Part shown: positions 25,154 to 34,330 of the stretch, one piece after another
How the letters are laid out: the number at the start of each line of letters is the position of its first letter
Numbering within the stretch: the first letter of the stretch is position 1
DNA from: an uncultured Clostridia bacterium
GTDB taxonomy: Bacteria > Bacillota > Clostridia > Oscillospirales > Oscillospiraceae
Length of the DNA: 40,152 nucleotides
Assembly (NCBI GenBank): GCA_947367115.1
Contig: CANBCW010000013.1
Span: 1-40,152, forward strand
Direction: 5' to 3'
Notes under the pieces: model-generated
Told to the model about the DNA's origin: nothing
Database searches by the model: none
The model's input: the letters and a program-made list of their open reading frames with translations, nothing else
Translations under genes and position numbers: made by a program

Positions 25154-25771
25154 TTGGGCAGGACAATGGGAAAATATGAAAAAAGAAAACCAGTAAAGCC
25201 GCAGCGAAAGCTCTCCAAACGGCAGGAATTTGTACGGAATTTGGATTCGGTTTATATTATCGCCCTGATTTTGACGCTTTATATGCTTTTTTTCAGAGTT
25301 GTTGTCGTAATCGGCCCTTCCATGTACGACACTTTGATTCAGGGGGATCGTTTGGTGCTTTTGAGCAGCTTCCTATATACGGATCCCCAGCAGGGAGATA
25401 TCATTGTAGCCAGCAAGGAATCCTTCGACAATGGTGAGTGTTTTGTCAAACGGGTTATTGCGGTAGAAGGACAGACGGTGGATATTGACTTTGATGCCGG
25501 CATCGTCTATGTGGATGGCTGCGCGCTAGAGGAGGACTATATTCATACTCCCACAACCCGCCCGGAAGGTGTCCAGTTCCCTCTTACGGTGGAGGATGGG
25601 CATATTTTTGTCATGGGCGACAATCGTGACAGCTCACTGGACAGCCGCAGTCCCCAGATTGGGCTGGTAGATAAGCGTGAGATTGTTGGTAAGGCAATAT
25701 TTATTTTAAGCCCCGGCAATAACGGCGGTAAAGAAACACCGCGGTATGATCGGATTGGCTGGATCGGATAA
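25154..25771 (+). CDS. lepB: Signal peptidase I, first of a tandem pair
   Basis: A 205-residue Gram-positive type signal peptidase I (peptidase S26), starting at TTG 25154 (ATG 25166 would give 201 residues). A basic cytoplasmic tail is followed by one membrane helix (about 33-53), then the catalytic GPSM box with S56, the lysine in VKRVIA (K99), and the GDNRDSS box. This type cleaves signal peptides outside the membrane. The next gene is a close paralog 25 bases downstream, with the same boxes at the same positions. The lipoproteins in this window would need lipoprotein signal peptidase (not seen here) instead, while the giant subtilase would be a type I substrate. Confidence 0.92.
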   Translation: MGRTMGKYEKRKPVKPQRKLSKRQEFVRNLDSVYIIALILTLYMLFFRVVVVIGPSMYDTLIQGDRLVLLSSFLYTDPQQGDIIVASKESFDNGECFVKRVIAVEGQTVDIDFDAGIVYVDGCALEEDYIHTPTTRPEGVQFPLTVEDGHIFVMGDNRDSSLDSRSPQIGLVDKREIVGKAIFILSPGNNGGKETPRYDRIGWIG

Positions 25772-25783
25772 GGTAATTTGACC

Positions 25784-25789
25784 GGAGGG
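25784..25789 (+). promoter_or_regulatory. Ribosome binding site for the second TTG-start signal peptidase
   Basis: GGAGGG is spaced seven bases from TTG 25797. No in-frame ATG exists before residue 28 of the product, within the membrane-proximal region, so TTG is the only sensible start. Confidence 0.8.
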
Positions 25790-25796
25790 AAATAGT

Positions 25797-26417
25797 TTGC
25801 GTAAGTTTCAATTCAGAAAAAAGGAAAAACAGAATCAAGAACCGGAGGAAAAATTGACATGGCAGCAGAATTTGCTGATGGATCTGCATGACCTTCTGTA
25901 CGTTCTGGCTGGCTTTATGATCATATATATGTTGTTTTTTCGTGTGGTCGTTGTTGTTGGGCCTTCCATGTATGAAACCTTGGTTGATGGCGACCGCCTG
26001 GTGCTGCTGAGCAATGCTGTTTACAAGAACCCCGAGCAGGGCGATATTATCGTTGCAAGCAAGCAGTCTTTCGAAGCGGGGGAGTGCATTGTCAAGCGTG
26101 TCATTGCCACTGAGGGGCAGATCGTAGATATCGATTTTAATGCCGGCATCGTCTATGTAGACGGCGTTGCGCTTGAAGAGGATTATACCTACAGCCTTAC
26201 GACGATGGACGAGGGCGTGCGTTTTCCCTTGTATGTGGAGGAGGGGCATGTTTTCGTTATGGGCGATAACCGGAACAGCTCCAAAGACAGCCGCAATCCG
26301 CAGATAGGGCTGATCGATGAGCGAGAGATTCTTGGTAAGGCCATTTTCCTGCTGGTTCCGGGAACCAACAAAGGCAGTGAGGCTGCCAACTATGACCGTG
26401 TCGGAGTGATCGAATAA
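25797..26417 (+). CDS. lepB: Signal peptidase I, second of a tandem pair
   Basis: A 206-residue S26 signal peptidase with a TTG start. It has a basic, glutamine-rich cytoplasmic tail (1-30), a membrane helix (about 33-54), S57 in GPSM, K100 in VKRVIA and the GDNRNSS box. It is very similar to the gene before it over the catalytic domain and differs mainly in the cytoplasmic tail, a sign of tandem duplication with divergence of the tail. Its stop TAA overlaps the next start (TAATG), coupling it to rbgA. Confidence 0.94.
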   Translation: MRKFQFRKKEKQNQEPEEKLTWQQNLLMDLHDLLYVLAGFMIIYMLFFRVVVVVGPSMYETLVDGDRLVLLSNAVYKNPEQGDIIVASKQSFEAGECIVKRVIATEGQIVDIDFNAGIVYVDGVALEEDYTYSLTTMDEGVRFPLYVEEGHVFVMGDNRNSSKDSRNPQIGLIDEREILGKAIFLLVPGTNKGSEAANYDRVGVIE

Positions 26418-27286
26418 TGGATAAAGAACAAATGAATATCCAGTGGTATCCGGGGCATATGACTAAGACCCGCCGGCAGATCGAAGCGGATTTGAAGCAG
26501 GTGGACGCGGTCTGCGAGATTGTGGATGCGCGTATCCCGATTTCCAGCCGCAATCCGGATATTGATGCCATCTGTGGCAGTAAACCCAGGATTATGATTT
26601 TAAATCGAATGGATCTGGCAGATCCCGATGCTACCGCCCGGTGGGCTGCTTTTTACCGCAGTCAGGGCAGAGCAGCCGTTCCGACGGACTGCAAGAGCCG
26701 CAAAGGCATCAATTCCTTTACTCCCGCCGTTCGTCAGGTGCTGAAGGAGAAGCTGGAGCGTGACGCTGCCCGTGGAATGAACCGTCCGCTGCGTGTTATG
26801 GTCGTGGGCATTCCGAACGTTGGTAAATCTACCTTGATCAATCAGATCTCCGGACGCAAGGGTGCAAAAGCTGAGAACCGTCCCGGCGTCACACGCGGCA
26901 AGCAGTGGGTCACTGTGGAGGGAGGGCTGCTGCTTCTGGATACACCTGGTATTCTGTGGCCCAAGTTTGACGATCCTACTGTGGGCATGATGCTGGCCTA
27001 TACCGGTGCGGTGAAAGAGGGCATCCTGGATATTGAAGAGCTTTCCTGCTTCCTGATGGAGCTGCTCTGGCGGCGCTATCCTCAGGCAGTAAAGGAACGC
27101 TATGGCATTGAAGCGGAGCCGGATACTCCCGGCTATGAGCTTCTGCAGCTTGCGGGAAAAAAGCGTGGTTATTTGCTTGCTCGTGGTGAAATCAATACGG
27201 AACGAATGGCGAAAGTTCTGCTGGACGAGTTCCGGTACGGCAAGCTGGGACGGTTCACGTTGGAACTGCCGGAGGATATCAAATGA
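26417..27286 (+). CDS. rbgA: Ribosome biogenesis GTPase RbgA (YlqF)
   Basis: A 289-residue circularly permuted GTPase needed for late 50S assembly in Bacillus. The G4 motif comes first (NRMD, 63-66, with R in place of the common K), followed by G1 GIPNVGKST (131-139) and G3 DTPG (175-178). The N-terminal YPGHM element (11-15) is a hallmark of the YlqF family. It shares one base with the upstream stop and its own TGA overlaps the rnhB ATG. Full length and intact. Confidence 0.96.
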   Translation: MDKEQMNIQWYPGHMTKTRRQIEADLKQVDAVCEIVDARIPISSRNPDIDAICGSKPRIMILNRMDLADPDATARWAAFYRSQGRAAVPTDCKSRKGINSFTPAVRQVLKEKLERDAARGMNRPLRVMVVGIPNVGKSTLINQISGRKGAKAENRPGVTRGKQWVTVEGGLLLLDTPGILWPKFDDPTVGMMLAYTGAVKEGILDIEELSCFLMELLWRRYPQAVKERYGIEAEPDTPGYELLQLAGKKRGYLLARGEINTERMAKVLLDEFRYGKLGRFTLELPEDIK

Positions 27287-27897
27287 GTGAGATTAACATG
27301 TGGGAGATTGAAGACTCCTATTTTGAAAAAGGTATTAAACTGATCTGCGGCGTGGATGAGGCGGGACGCGGCCCTCTGGCGGGGCCAGTCTGCGCGGCTG
27401 CAGTTATTCTGCCGCCCCATGCGGATATTCCCGGCCTGAACGACAGCAAGAAGCTGTCCGATAAGCGCCGCCGGGAATTGTTCCCCATTATCAAGGAACA
27501 GGCTGTTGCCTATGGCATCGGCCTGGCCAGCCATGAGGAGATTGACCAAATTAATATTCTGCAGGCGACCTATCTTGCCATGGAACGAGCGCTTGCGCAG
27601 CTTTCTGTGAAGCCGGAGCTTGCACTGATCGACGGCAACCGGGCGAAGGATTTTGGACTGCCGGTTGAAACCGTTGTTAAAGGCGACAGCCGCAGTGCCA
27701 GCATTGCGGCTGCATCCATTCTTGCGAAGGTAACGCGGGATGATTTGATGCTGTGCGCGGCGAAGGAATATCCCCAGTACCAATTTGACGTACATAAGGG
27801 CTACGGTACTAAGGTTCATTACGCTGCTTTGACGGAATATGGCCCCAGCGCAATTCACCGTATGACCTTTCTGAAGAAGTTCTATGGGGAAAAATAA
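27283..27897 (+). CDS. rnhB: Ribonuclease HII
   Basis: A 204-residue RNase HII, which removes RNA from RNA-DNA hybrids and single ribonucleotides from DNA. Catalytic residues are visible: D25 and E26 in GVDEAGRG, D117 in LIDGN and D153 in AKVTRDD. The HKGYGTKVHY segment near the C-terminus is typical. The gene starts in an ATGA overlap with rbgA, with GGAGG (27271-27275) upstream. The rbgA-rnhB-yraN order is common in Firmicutes. Confidence 0.97.
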   Translation: MSEINMWEIEDSYFEKGIKLICGVDEAGRGPLAGPVCAAAVILPPHADIPGLNDSKKLSDKRRRELFPIIKEQAVAYGIGLASHEEIDQINILQATYLAMERALAQLSVKPELALIDGNRAKDFGLPVETVVKGDSRSASIAAASILAKVTRDDLMLCAAKEYPQYQFDVHKGYGTKVHYAALTEYGPSAIHRMTFLKKFYGEK

Positions 27898-28249
27898 CCT
27901 GAACGGAGCTTGGGGAGAAGCTAAAGCAGCCGAATATCTCCGAAAAAAGCATTATACACTTGTTGCGACTGGTTATCGCAGCCGCTTCGGGGAGATCGAT
28001 CTGATTGTGAAGGATCGAAAATTTCTTGTGTTTGTGGAGGTTAAGCTCCGCAGAAACGGAACATTTGCACAAGCTATGGAGTATGTTGATCGCCGCAAAC
28101 AGGAGCGGCTTCGTGTCACGGCATCGATATACCTGTCCGAGCATCCCACAAAACTCCAGCCAAGATTTGACGTGATTGAAATTTATGCCCCGGAGGGGAT
28201 GGCTACCGTCGACCCTATGATTCATCATATGGAGGATGCGTTTCAATGA
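27884..28249 (+). CDS. yraN: YraN family (UPF0102) putative endonuclease
   Basis: A 121-residue UPF0102 protein, a small nuclease-like fold related to Holliday-junction resolvases. The PD-(D/E)XK-type residues are seen as E37-x-D39 (GEIDLI) and E52-x-K54 (VFVEVK), plus the early GAWGEAKAAEYL helix. It overlaps the end of rnhB by 14 bases and its TGA overlaps the next ATG. Biochemical function is not firmly established for the family. Confidence 0.93.
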   Translation: MGKNNLNGAWGEAKAAEYLRKKHYTLVATGYRSRFGEIDLIVKDRKFLVFVEVKLRRNGTFAQAMEYVDRRKQERLRVTASIYLSEHPTKLQPRFDVIEIYAPEGMATVDPMIHHMEDAFQ

Positions 28250-29199
28250 ATTTTCCTGTTTTTGACCTGCATTGTGATACCGCGTATGCGTTGCTTGGAA
28301 AGGATCGCAACAGTGCCGGGAGTTTGCGTAAAAATGATTATCATATTGACCTTGACCGCGCCAAGACTCTGCCGGGGTACGCGCAGTGTTTTGCCTGCTT
28401 TACCACACCGTTTATGCAGGAATGGTATGGGATCTCTCCGGTCACCATTTTTGAACGTGAGCTGGCAACCATCCAGCGCGAGGTAGATAAAAACAAAGAT
28501 CTGATTTCAATTGCGTACTCTCCGGAAGAGATTGAGGATAATCGTGAAAGCGGCAGAATGTCTGCTCTGCTCACTTTGGAGGGGCCTGCGGGTATCGGCT
28601 ATGATCCGGAATTGCTGCAGGATCTGTACTTAATCGGGTTCCGTATGACTACGCTGACATGGAACGAGCAGAACCCCTTGGCAGGCTCTCACCTGACAGG
28701 TGGCGGCCTGACGGATCAGGGCAGGGAATACGTAAAGGAAGCCCAGCGGCTTGGAATGCTCGTCGATGTGAGTCATATCAGTGACGAGGCCTTCTGGGAC
28801 ATCATTGAGATCACCGAGGGGCCTATTGTGGCATCCCATTCTAACAGCCGCAGCTTTTGCCATCATACCCGCAACCTGACCGATGACATGTTCAAGGCCA
28901 TCTGCCAAACCGGCGGTGTGGTTGGATTTAATCAGTGCGCGCCCTTTGTGGGAGAAAAGCCGAATCTGGATACGGTTTGCGACCATCTGTTCCATCTGCT
29001 CCAGATGGATGCTTCCTGCTCTCATATCGCGCTGGGTGCAGATCTTGACGGCTGCGACCAGCTGCCGGAGGGATTTGGCGGTATCCAGAGTTATTCTGCA
29101 CTTGCGAATCGCCTGCTGGAGCGCGGCATGACGGAAGATATGGTCTATAATATTTTTTGGAATAATGCTTGGAGTGTGATGAACAAGTGCTGTATGTGA
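28246..29199 (+). CDS. Membrane dipeptidase-like metallopeptidase (M19)
   Basis: A 317-residue amidohydrolase of peptidase family M19 (renal dipeptidase). Metal ligands appear in order: H9 and D11 in DLHCDT, E112 in TLEGP, H177 in VDVSH and H198 in ASHSNSR; LGADLDG (near residue 265) completes the site. There is no signal peptide, so it is probably cytoplasmic and could hydrolyse dipeptides brought in by transporters such as the Opp system in this window. The start is ATG 28246 with GGAGG ten bases upstream. Confidence 0.94.
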   Translation: MNFPVFDLHCDTAYALLGKDRNSAGSLRKNDYHIDLDRAKTLPGYAQCFACFTTPFMQEWYGISPVTIFERELATIQREVDKNKDLISIAYSPEEIEDNRESGRMSALLTLEGPAGIGYDPELLQDLYLIGFRMTTLTWNEQNPLAGSHLTGGGLTDQGREYVKEAQRLGMLVDVSHISDEAFWDIIEITEGPIVASHSNSRSFCHHTRNLTDDMFKAICQTGGVVGFNQCAPFVGEKPNLDTVCDHLFHLLQMDASCSHIALGADLDGCDQLPEGFGGIQSYSALANRLLERGMTEDMVYNIFWNNAWSVMNKCCM

Positions 29200-30230
29200 C
29201 CACCAGAGGCAAATATGACGCTTTTACTGCGGCTCGAACCATGAATCTGGATCGGGGGCCGGATGGGGGACTTTTTATTCCGTTCCGTCTGCCGCAGCTC
29301 ACCCGGGATGAGATCATCGCCCTTGGCAGCAAAACCTTTGGACAGAATGTGGCTGATATCCTGAACTTGTTTTTCTCTACGAGACTCTCCGGATGGGATG
29401 TGGATATGACCATCGGTCGCAGCCCTGTCAAGTACCGGAGCATGAATTACCGCATCATTGTTTCCGAACAGTGGCACAACATGGATCGGAATTTCAACCG
29501 GATCGTGTATGCGCTGGCTCAACGGCTCCACCCTGACGGTGATACGATCGGCGCACCGTCCAATTGGGTGCAGACTGCCATTCGGATCGCTGTGCTGTTC
29601 GGTATGTACGGTGAACTTTTACGCACGGAACAGATCAAGGTCGACACGACTTTGGATGTTGCCGCAGCTTCCGGCACCTTTGCCGCGCCGATGGCTGCGT
29701 GGTATGCCCGCAAGATGGGGCTGCCCATGGGTACAATTATCTGCGGCTGTAATGAGAACAGTGCACCATGGGATCTGCTGCACCGGGGCGAACTGGATAC
29801 GGATGCGCTTGCCGTTGAAACAAATACGCCGGAAGGTGATTTGCCGCTGCCGCCGGATCTGGAGCGGTTGATCGGTGAGACCTGCGGATCGGAGGAAGCC
29901 CTGAATTATTTTTGGAGCTGCACCGAGGGCTGTACCTATGCACCAGACGAGAATGCCTGTGAGGCCATGCGCAAGGGAATGTTTGCTGCCGTTGTAAGCC
30001 GTGTTCGTGTGGAGACCATTATTCCCGGTGTTTACCGAACCAACAAGTATATTCTGGATCCGTATGCCGCATTGGCCTATGGCGCGCTGTCTGACTATCG
30101 AGCTCGTACCGGTGGCAGCGGTATGGCGCTTCTGCTTGCCGAAAAGAGCCCCCTATGCAGCGGTGATGCGGTTGCGAAAATTTTGCGCATCTCTGAGGCT
30201 GAGCTGAAACAGCGTCTGTCAGAGGTCTAA
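29187..30230 (+). CDS. Threonine synthase-like protein, apparently without the PLP lysine
   Basis: The 347-residue protein starts at GTG 29187, giving MLYVTTRG, which matches the usual start of threonine synthase (MKYISTRG type); TTG 29169 is the only longer option. The conserved landmarks of ThrC can be followed: FIPFRLPQL, ASGTFAAPMAAWYARKMGLP (the phosphate-binding SGNFG-type loop), GCNENSAPWDLLHRGEL and YILDPYAALAYGAL. Where ThrC has its HGPT-x-AFKD box with the PLP lysine, this protein has WHNMDRNFNR (96-105): no lysine and several residues missing. The asparagine of the SGNFG loop is also changed (SGTFA). It is therefore probably a catalytically altered homolog rather than the biosynthetic enzyme. 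It overlaps the M19 gene by 13 bases. Confidence 0.85.
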   Translation: MLYVTTRGKYDAFTAARTMNLDRGPDGGLFIPFRLPQLTRDEIIALGSKTFGQNVADILNLFFSTRLSGWDVDMTIGRSPVKYRSMNYRIIVSEQWHNMDRNFNRIVYALAQRLHPDGDTIGAPSNWVQTAIRIAVLFGMYGELLRTEQIKVDTTLDVAAASGTFAAPMAAWYARKMGLPMGTIICGCNENSAPWDLLHRGELDTDALAVETNTPEGDLPLPPDLERLIGETCGSEEALNYFWSCTEGCTYAPDENACEAMRKGMFAAVVSRVRVETIIPGVYRTNKYILDPYAALAYGALSDYRARTGGSGMALLLAEKSPLCSGDAVAKILRISEAELKQRLSEV

Positions 30231-30239
30231 GGAGGCAGC

Positions 30240-30926
30240 ATGGCGTTATACGCAATAGGGGACTTGCATCTTAGTCTTGGCGCGGAGAAACCGATGGATA
30301 TTTTTGGCGGCAAGTGGGTAGGCTATATGGATAAGCTGAAGCAAGGTCTGTCCGTTATCAAACCGGAGGATACAACCGTGCTTCTGGGCGACCTGTGCTG
30401 GGCATTGGATTTAGAAGGCGCAAAGCCAGACTTTGCCTGGATCAACGAGATTCCGGGACGAAAGATCATCCTCAAAGGCAACCACGACTACTGGTGGAGT
30501 ACCGCGTCAAAGTTTTACAAGTTCTGTGAAGCCAATGGCTTTTCTAACCAGTTCATCCTTAACAACAATCATTACGAATATGAGGGCTGGGCAATTTGCG
30601 GAACCCGCGGCTGGTTCTTTGAGGAAGAGCGCAGCGCAGAGCATGACGAAAAGGTGTTCAAGCGGGAACTGATCCGGCTGGAAGCCTCTCTGAAATCAGC
30701 AGAGGATCTGCCTAAAATCGTTTTTCTGCATTATCCGCCCCGGTACAAGGGGTATCAGTGCGATGAAATTCTGGAGCTTCTCAGCAAATACGAGGTTCGA
30801 CGTTGCTTTTACGGCCATTTGCATGGTCCCAGCCATAAACTTGCGATGGAAGGACTTTGGGATGGTGTAGAATTCCGGCTTGTTTCCGCTGATTTTTTGG
30901 ATTTTAAGCCCTTTACAGTTATTTAA
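30240..30926 (+). CDS. Calcineurin-like metallophosphoesterase
   Basis: A 228-residue phosphoesterase with the full two-metal signature: D8-x-H10 (GDLH), D51 (LGDLCWA), N81-H82-D83 (GNHD), H164 (LHYPP) and H192-x-H194 (GHLHG). The substrate is unknown; it could act on nucleotides or phosphoproteins. GGAGG sits four bases before the ATG. It is the last gene of the operon that starts with the signal peptidases. No terminator is obvious before the tig promoter. Confidence 0.93.
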   Translation: MALYAIGDLHLSLGAEKPMDIFGGKWVGYMDKLKQGLSVIKPEDTTVLLGDLCWALDLEGAKPDFAWINEIPGRKIILKGNHDYWWSTASKFYKFCEANGFSNQFILNNNHYEYEGWAICGTRGWFFEEERSAEHDEKVFKRELIRLEASLKSAEDLPKIVFLHYPPRYKGYQCDEILELLSKYEVRRCFYGHLHGPSHKLAMEGLWDGVEFRLVSADFLDFKPFTVI

Positions 30927-30948
30927 TAAAGAAATTTCGAAAAAACAG

Positions 30949-30977
30949 TGGACAATTGCTGCTTTCTTTGCTAAAAT
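30949..30977 (+). promoter_or_regulatory. Promoter for tig
   Basis: TGGACA (30949-30954) and TAAAAT (30972-30977) are separated by 17 bases, each one mismatch from consensus. The leader holds a small stem (TCCGC 31002-31006 with GCGGA 31012-31016) and AGGAGG at 31024-31029. Confidence 0.65.
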
Positions 30978-31038
30978 ACTACAGTTGTAAATTACATAAG
31001 ATCCGCTTGCTGCGGACTGATTTAGGAGGATTATCAAC

Positions 31039-32325
31039 ATGAATGTGAAGAACATTGAAAAGAACGGCAACCAGGCTACGATCGTTGTCGAGATCGACAA
31101 GGATCTGATGGAGAAAGGTGTCAACGCTGCTTACATGAAGGCTCGCAAGAACATCCAGATTCCCGGTTTCCGTAAGGGCAAGGCTCCCCGGAAGATGATC
31201 GAGGCCATGTATGGCGCTCATGTTTTCTACGAAGACGGTCTGGAGGAGATCTTCCCCGAGGTTTATGAGGAAGCCGTTGTTAAGAAGGACGTTAAGGCGA
31301 TCGGCCGTCCCAGCCTGACTGATATGGATATCAGTGAGGATGGCGTTGTGACAATCACCATCAGCACCGATGTGTATCCTGAGGTCACTTTGGGTGATTA
31401 TAAGGGTCTGGAAGTTGAGAAGGCTGAGGCAAATGTGACCGATGAGCAGGTTCAGGCTGAGCTGGATCGCATGGCTCAGAATGTTGCTTCCACCGAAACT
31501 GTGGAGCGCGCCGCCCAGATGGGCGACACTGCCAACATCGACTTTGAGGGCTTCGACAATGGCGTTCCCTTTGATGGCGGTAAGGGCGATAATTTCGACC
31601 TGAAGCTGGGCTCCGGCTCCTTCGTTCCCGGCTTTGAGGAGCAGGTTGTCGGCATGTCTGCCGGTGAGGAGAAGGACATCGACATTACGTTCCCTGAGAA
31701 TTATCACGAGGGTCTGGCCGGTAAGCCTGTTGTGTTCCATGTCAAGGTAAACAAGGTTACGGAAACCGTTGTTCCCGCTCAGGATGATGAGTTTGCCAAG
31801 GACGTTTCCGAGTTCGAGACGCTGGACGAGCTGAAGGCCGACATCCGTGCCAAGGCTGTTGAGGCCGCTGAGAAGCAGATCGCTTCCGCTTTTGAGCAGG
31901 CCTGTGTTGAAAAGGCTGCTGAGAACGCCACCGTTGATATGCCCAACGCCCTGATCGAGTCCGAGCTGGACACCCAGATGGAGCGCTTTGGCTATCAGCT
32001 GCAGATGAGCGGCTACTCCATGGAGCAGTACGCCAAGATGATGGGCGGCGATGTGTCCACCATGCGCAATGCTTTCCGTCCTGCCGCTGAAAAGCAGGCT
32101 AAGATCAATGTCACGCTGGAGAAGATCGGCGAAGTGGAGAACATCGCTGTTTCCGAGGACGAGATCAATGCCGAGTACGAGTCCCTGGCGTCCCAGTACC
32201 AGCTGGAGCTGGACAAGGTCAAGTCCATGGTTCCCGCTGAGGAGATCACCGCCAGCTTGAAGACTCGTAAGGCCGTGAAGGTCATCGTGGACAGCGCTGT
32301 TGCTGTTGCACCTAAAGCCGAGTAA
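31039..32325 (+). CDS. tig: Trigger factor
   Basis: The 428-residue ribosome-associated chaperone has all three parts: an N-terminal ribosome-binding domain with GFRKGK (43-48), an FKBP-type prolyl isomerase domain (about 155-240, with FEGFDNGVPFDGG and SFVPGFEEQ), and a helical C-terminal domain. It binds nascent chains at the exit tunnel. It heads the quality-control cluster with clpP, clpX and lon. The length is normal. Confidence 0.98.
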   Translation: MNVKNIEKNGNQATIVVEIDKDLMEKGVNAAYMKARKNIQIPGFRKGKAPRKMIEAMYGAHVFYEDGLEEIFPEVYEEAVVKKDVKAIGRPSLTDMDISEDGVVTITISTDVYPEVTLGDYKGLEVEKAEANVTDEQVQAELDRMAQNVASTETVERAAQMGDTANIDFEGFDNGVPFDGGKGDNFDLKLGSGSFVPGFEEQVVGMSAGEEKDIDITFPENYHEGLAGKPVVFHVKVNKVTETVVPAQDDEFAKDVSEFETLDELKADIRAKAVEAAEKQIASAFEQACVEKAAENATVDMPNALIESELDTQMERFGYQLQMSGYSMEQYAKMMGGDVSTMRNAFRPAAEKQAKINVTLEKIGEVENIAVSEDEINAEYESLASQYQLELDKVKSMVPAEEITASLKTRKAVKVIVDSAVAVAPKAE

Positions 32326-32394
32326 GTTTTATGAGGAATAAGCTTCCTCTTTAATGGTTAGAATGTTTCAAGCCCAATGAAAGGAGACATGACC

Positions 32395-32976
32395 ATGAGT
32401 TTCGTACCCTATGTTGTTGAGCAGACCAGCCGCGGTGAACGCAGCTATGATATTTTCTCCCGTCTGCTGAATGACCGCATCATTTTCCTGTCCGAAGAGG
32501 TCAATGACACCACTGCCAGTCTGGTTGTGGCCCAGCTTCTTTATCTGGAGGCACAGGATCCGGACAAGGATATTCAGTTCTATATCAACAGCCCCGGCGG
32601 CAGTGTAACTGCCGGTATGGCCATTTATGACACCATGCAGTACATCAAGTGCGATGTGGCTACCATCTGTGTCGGTATGGCTGCGTCCATGGGCGCGTTC
32701 CTGTTGTCTGCAGGTACCAAGGGCAAGCGTTTGGCACTGCCTAACGCGGAAATCATGATCCATCAGCCCAGCGCCGGTACGCAGGGACAGATCACCGATA
32801 TGGCCATCCATATGAAGCGCCTGCAGATCATCAAGGAGCGGATGAACCGCATTCTGGCTGAGAATACCGGCCGCTCGATCGAGGAAGTCACTGCCGCATG
32901 CGAGCGTGACAACTTCATGTCCGCTGATGAGGCGCTGGCTTTTGGCCTGATCGACCGCGTGCTCGATCACCATTGA
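32395..32976 (+). CDS. clpP: ATP-dependent Clp protease proteolytic subunit
   Basis: A 193-residue ClpP. ATG 32395 is chosen because AAAGGAG (32380-32386) is eight bases away, while ATG 32389 would be only two bases from it. The catalytic triad is S98 (GMAASMGAF), H123 (MIHQP) and D172 (ERDNFMS), the canonical numbering. It forms the 14-mer chamber used by ClpX, encoded next. It is only 69 bases after tig with no visible promoter or terminator between. Confidence 0.98.
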   Translation: MSFVPYVVEQTSRGERSYDIFSRLLNDRIIFLSEEVNDTTASLVVAQLLYLEAQDPDKDIQFYINSPGGSVTAGMAIYDTMQYIKCDVATICVGMAASMGAFLLSAGTKGKRLALPNAEIMIHQPSAGTQGQITDMAIHMKRLQIIKERMNRILAENTGRSIEEVTAACERDNFMSADEALAFGLIDRVLDHH

Positions 32977-33004
32977 TCGATTTAGAAAGGCAGGAACCTG
33001 CTTC

Positions 33005-34264
33005 ATGGCTAATCACGATGAGCAGCCCATTATTCGCTGCTCCTTCTGCGGGAAGCGGGAGGGGCAGGTTCAAATGATTGCCGGTCCCGGGGTGTATATT
33101 TGCGGCGATTGTGTTCAGGCTTGCAGCGAGCTTTTGTTCGACCAGCCTGAGCATCAGGGCGCTAACAATCCGGGATTGGAGAATCTCCCAACCCCCATGG
33201 AGATTAAATCCTTCATGGACGGTTACATTATCGGACAGGAAGAAGCGAAGATTGCTCTGTCTGTAGCTGTGTATAACCATTATAAGCGCATCTATCTGGC
33301 TGAGGACTCCGAGGTTGAACTGCAGAAAAGCAACATTCTGCTCATTGGCCCTACCGGCTGTGGCAAGACTTTGTTTGCGCAGACTCTTGCTAAGATTCTC
33401 AATGTGCCCTTTGCCATTGCTGATGCTACCACTCTGACCGAAGCTGGATATGTTGGCGACGATGTGGAGAATATCCTTGTCCGTTTGCTGCAGGCTGCGG
33501 ATTTTGACGTAGATCTGGCAGAGCGCGGCATCATTTACATTGATGAGATGGATAAGATCGCCCGAAAGAGCGAAAATACCTCCATTACCCGCGACGTGTC
33601 CGGTGAAGGTGTCCAGCAGGCGCTTCTGAAGATTCTGGAGGGAACGGTAGCCAATGTCCCCCCGCAGGGTGGACGCAAGCATCCCCAGCAGGAGACGATT
33701 CAGCTCGATACATCCAATATTCTGTTTATCTGCGGCGGCGCGTTTGACGGTCTGGATAAGATTATTGAGGCTCGCACCGATAAGTCTGCAATTGGTTTTG
33801 ACGCACCGGTTGAGAGCCGTAAGAACCGGGATGTTGGTAAACTGTTTGCGCAGGTCGAACCTCACGATCTTCTGAAATTCGGTATTATTCCCGAATTGGT
33901 TGGCAGACTTCCTGTCATCACCTGCCTGGAGAGCCTGAAAAAAGAGGATCTGGTTCGCATTTTGGTCGAGCCGAAGAATGCGTTGTCTAAGCAGTATCAG
34001 AAGCTGCTGGAAATGGATAAGGTGGAGCTCGAGATCCAACCAAAGGCTCTGGAAGCTGTAGCGCAGAAGGCTATTGACCGCCAGATCGGAGCCAGAGGCT
34101 TGCGTGCTGTTATGGAACAGGCTATGGTGCGTATTATGTACGACATTCCCTCGGATCTGACAATTCGCAAGGTAATCATTACTCCGGAATGCATCAATGG
34201 CGCTGAGCCGATCATTGAGCGCACTCCTAACGACCCCCGGAGCAAGAAGAGCTCCAAAAAATAA
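33005..34264 (+). CDS. clpX: ATP-dependent Clp protease ATP-binding subunit ClpX
   Basis: The 419-residue unfoldase has an N-terminal zinc domain (C12, C15, C33, C36), Walker A GPTGCGKT (115-122), Walker [10 protein letters not shown], and the RQIGARGLR sensor-2 region near residue 360. It delivers unfolded substrates to ClpP. It starts 28 bases after clpP. A hairpin with a T run follows before lon. Confidence 0.98.
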   Translation: MANHDEQPIIRCSFCGKREGQVQMIAGPGVYICGDCVQACSELLFDQPEHQGANNPGLENLPTPMEIKSFMDGYIIGQEEAKIALSVAVYNHYKRIYLAEDSEVELQKSNILLIGPTGCGKTLFAQTLAKILNVPFAIADATTLTEAGYVGDDVENILVRLLQAADFDVDLAERGIIYIDEMDKIARKSENTSITRDVSGEGVQQALLKILEGTVANVPPQGGRKHPQQETIQLDTSNILFICGGAFDGLDKIIEARTDKSAIGFDAPVESRKNRDVGKLFAQVEPHDLLKFGIIPELVGRLPVITCLESLKKEDLVRILVEPKNALSKQYQKLLEMDKVELEIQPKALEAVAQKAIDRQIGARGLRAVMEQAMVRIMYDIPSDLTIRKVIITPECINGAEPIIERTPNDPRSKKSSKK

Positions 34265-34276
34265 GATTTATACCAT

Positions 34277-34303
34277 AAGGGGGTAGATTTCTACCCCCTT
34301 TTT
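34277..34303 (+). terminator. Intrinsic terminator between clpX and lon
   Basis: AAGGGGGTAG (34277-34286) pairs perfectly with CTACCCCCTT (34291-34300), followed by TTT. Only 27 bases remain before the lon start, with no room for a full promoter, so lon must be reached by read-through or from a promoter inside clpX. Confidence 0.82.
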
Positions 34304-34330
34304 CCCTCAATATGAAGGAAGGTGATTTCC

